Origin: Cherax quadricarinatus
Taxonomy: Eukaryota; Arthropoda; Malacostraca; Decapoda; Parastacidae
DNA length: 64,000 bases
NCBI RefSeq assembly: GCF_038502225.1
Contig: NC_091307.1
Location: 23,039,288 to 23,103,287 of the forward strand
Reading direction: 5' to 3'
Both the position numbers and the translations under genes were made by a program. Shown piece by piece: positions 1-64,000 of this stretch. Numbering within the stretch: position 1 is the first letter of the stretch; each line of letters starts with the position of its first letter. The notes under the pieces were generated by a model, which had not been told where the DNA came from, searched no databases, and saw nothing but the letters and a program-made list of their open reading frames with translations.

Positions 1-672
1 GGGGCACACTAGACCCATAGAGGTCAATTATTATTATTATAATCAAGGGGGAAGAGGTCAAACAGTGCCTGAAGAATGGGAGGTAATAAAGTTTGATTCA
101 TGGAAGGGATGGACAGCTCTAATTCCTTGAATCAAGAGCCCTCCACCAGTTTCAAGGCACCTCCCTTGAATTAGCTAAAAAATTAAAATAGAAGAATGTT
201 GTGATGCTCTAAGTGGAAGAAAAAACAAATACTTTCCAAAAACTTTTGAGCACTGGAATGGCAACAGATAGTTGAAGTCTGGATTTTCTAGACATCTAGG
301 CAATCCCAAGTAGGACCACACAGCTGAATTCAAGTGGCAACATTCACCTTTGGGTCAAACTCCACTATATTCACCAAAGCACAAATGGTGTATTGGATGG
401 ATAATAATGTTAGAAGAGGACAGTGTTTTTTTCTCTTCTAACATTACCCCAATCAAGTCATCTGAACTTCACTGAACACAATGCAAAGTTCTACCCAAAG
501 GCAGATGTACCCTCTCCAAGCTGCATGGCCCTACTTCACCCATCTGTTTCCACATGTTTCATTCATCAAAGTCTGTCCAGTGTCATAACTTTCCACACAC
601 TGTATACTAGCATGTATAATTTAGAACTACCTTTTTTTTTCCAGCACAAATAGAAAAAAATTAAATAAGTAC
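1..672. other. Intron, no feature seen
   Basis: This is the intron after dynein exon 27. AT-rich sequence with a few homopolymers; I see no exon, tRNA or recognisable repeat. Confidence 0.6.
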
Positions 673-63015
<62,343 letters not shown>

Positions 63016-63018
63016 TTA

Positions 63019-64000
63019 GTTTTTTTTTTTTTTTTTTTTTCAACAAGTCGGCCGTCTCCCACTGAGGCAGGGTGACCCAAAAAAAGAAAGAAAATCCCCA
63101 AAAAGAAAATACTTTCATCATCATTAAACACTTTCACCACACTCGCACATTATCACTGTTTTTGCAGAGGTGCTCAGAATACAACAGTTTAGAAGCATAC
63201 ACATATAAAGATACACAGCATATCCCTCCAAACTGCCAATATCCCAAACCCCTCCTTTAAAGTGCAGGCATTGTACTTGCCATTTCCAGGACTCAAGTCC
63301 GACTATATGAAAATAACCGGTTTCCCTGAAATCCCTTCACTAAATATTACCCTGCTCACACTCCAACAGATCGTCAGGTCCCAAGTACCATTCGTCTCCA
63401 TTCACTCCTAACACACTCACGCACGCTTGCTGGAAGTCCAAGCCCCTTGCCCACAAAACCTCCTTTACCCCCTCTCTCCAACCCTTTCGAGGACGACCCC
63501 TACCCCGCATTCCTTCCCCTATAGATTTATATGCTTTCCATGTCATTCTACTTTGATCCATTCTCTCTAAATGACCAAACCACCTCAACAACCCCTCTTC
63601 TGCCCTCTAATACTTTTATTAACTCCACACCTTTTCCTAATTCCCACACTCCGAATTTTCTGCATAATATTTACACCACACATTGCCCTTAAACAGGACA
63701 TCTCCACTGCCTCCAACCGTCTCCTCACTGCTGCATTTACCACCCAAGCTTCACATCCATATAAGAGTGTTGGTACTACTATACTTTCATACATTCCCTT
63801 CTTTGCCTCCATAGATAACGCTTTTTGACTCCACATATACCTCAACGCACCACTCACCTTTTTTCCCTCATCAATTCTATGATTAACCTCATCCTTCATA
63901 AATCCATCCGCCGACACGTCAACTCCCAAGTATCTGAAAACATTCACTTCTTCCATACTCCTCCTCCCCAATTTGATATCCAATTTTTCTTTATCTAAAT
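63019..64000 (-). mobile_element. RTE-B LINE, runs off the right edge
   Basis: T run (poly-A tail) at 63,019-63,040, then 3' UTR and C-terminal coding back to LDIKLGRRSM at the edge. Frame breaks near 63,590-63,610 show it is inactive. It lies in the intron before dynein exon 1 of those seen. Confidence 0.92.

Overview
The window is animal nuclear DNA: intron-rich, AT-rich and packed with transposons. It covers one host gene, the middle of cytoplasmic dynein 1 heavy chain (DYNC1H1 orthologue), read on the minus strand from about 62,990 down to 673. Twenty-seven exons with matching splice sites and phases join into 2,058 uninterrupted codons. They correspond to roughly residues 750-2,810 of the ~4,640-residue animal protein: lower tail, linker, AAA1, AAA2 and most of AAA3. 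The start of the gene lies beyond the right edge and the AAA4, stalk, AAA5 and AAA6 exons beyond the left edge. The dynein sequence and the repeat families suggest an arthropod, most likely a decapod crustacean; that is inference, because no search was run. I see no other host gene, no rRNA and no true tRNA gene.

Exon clusters are separated by transposon-filled introns. From left to right: exons 27-22 (673-4,095); a 4.3-kb intron holding Tigger-like, piggyBac-like, hAT-like and mariner-like non-autonomous DNA elements (4,279-7,388); exon 21 (8,380-8,615); a 20-kb intron (8,616-28,711) with tRNA-derived SINEs, an RTE-type LINE with an intact 972-codon reading frame (16,726-19,887) and a three-level LINE nest (22,577-27,805); exons 20-17 (28,712-30,566); a 9.8-kb intron almost entirely made of a compound RTE insertion (30,676-40,304) flanked by one 10-bp target duplication; exons 16-13 (40,329-41,894); a 5.8-kb intron with a piggyBac-like element and a foldback element that was hit by a LINE, which was itself hit by a second foldback element and a Tigger-like element (42,205-47,532); exons 12-8 (47,733-51,312); a young LTR pair (51,548-54,380); exons 7-1 with further LINE pieces, and a LINE that runs off the right edge.

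Two related LINE subfamilies dominate, here called RTE-A and RTE-B. Both have an APE-type endonuclease, a reverse transcriptase with FADD, and a C-terminal segment like that of BovB/RTE elements. RTE-A ends in a short AT-rich or (AAT)n tail, RTE-B in poly-A.

The most unusual items are: a short foldback retroposon-like family (three copies with 10-13 bp target duplications) whose small hairpins vary by compensating base changes; a nearly spacer-free inverted repeat with arms of about 1.9 kb inside the dynein pre-mRNA; a 9.6-kb RTE compound with only one target duplication, which looks like a template jump or recombination product; and an LTR element with 1.35-kb LTRs, only 124 bp between them and 85-bp tandem repeats inside each LTR.
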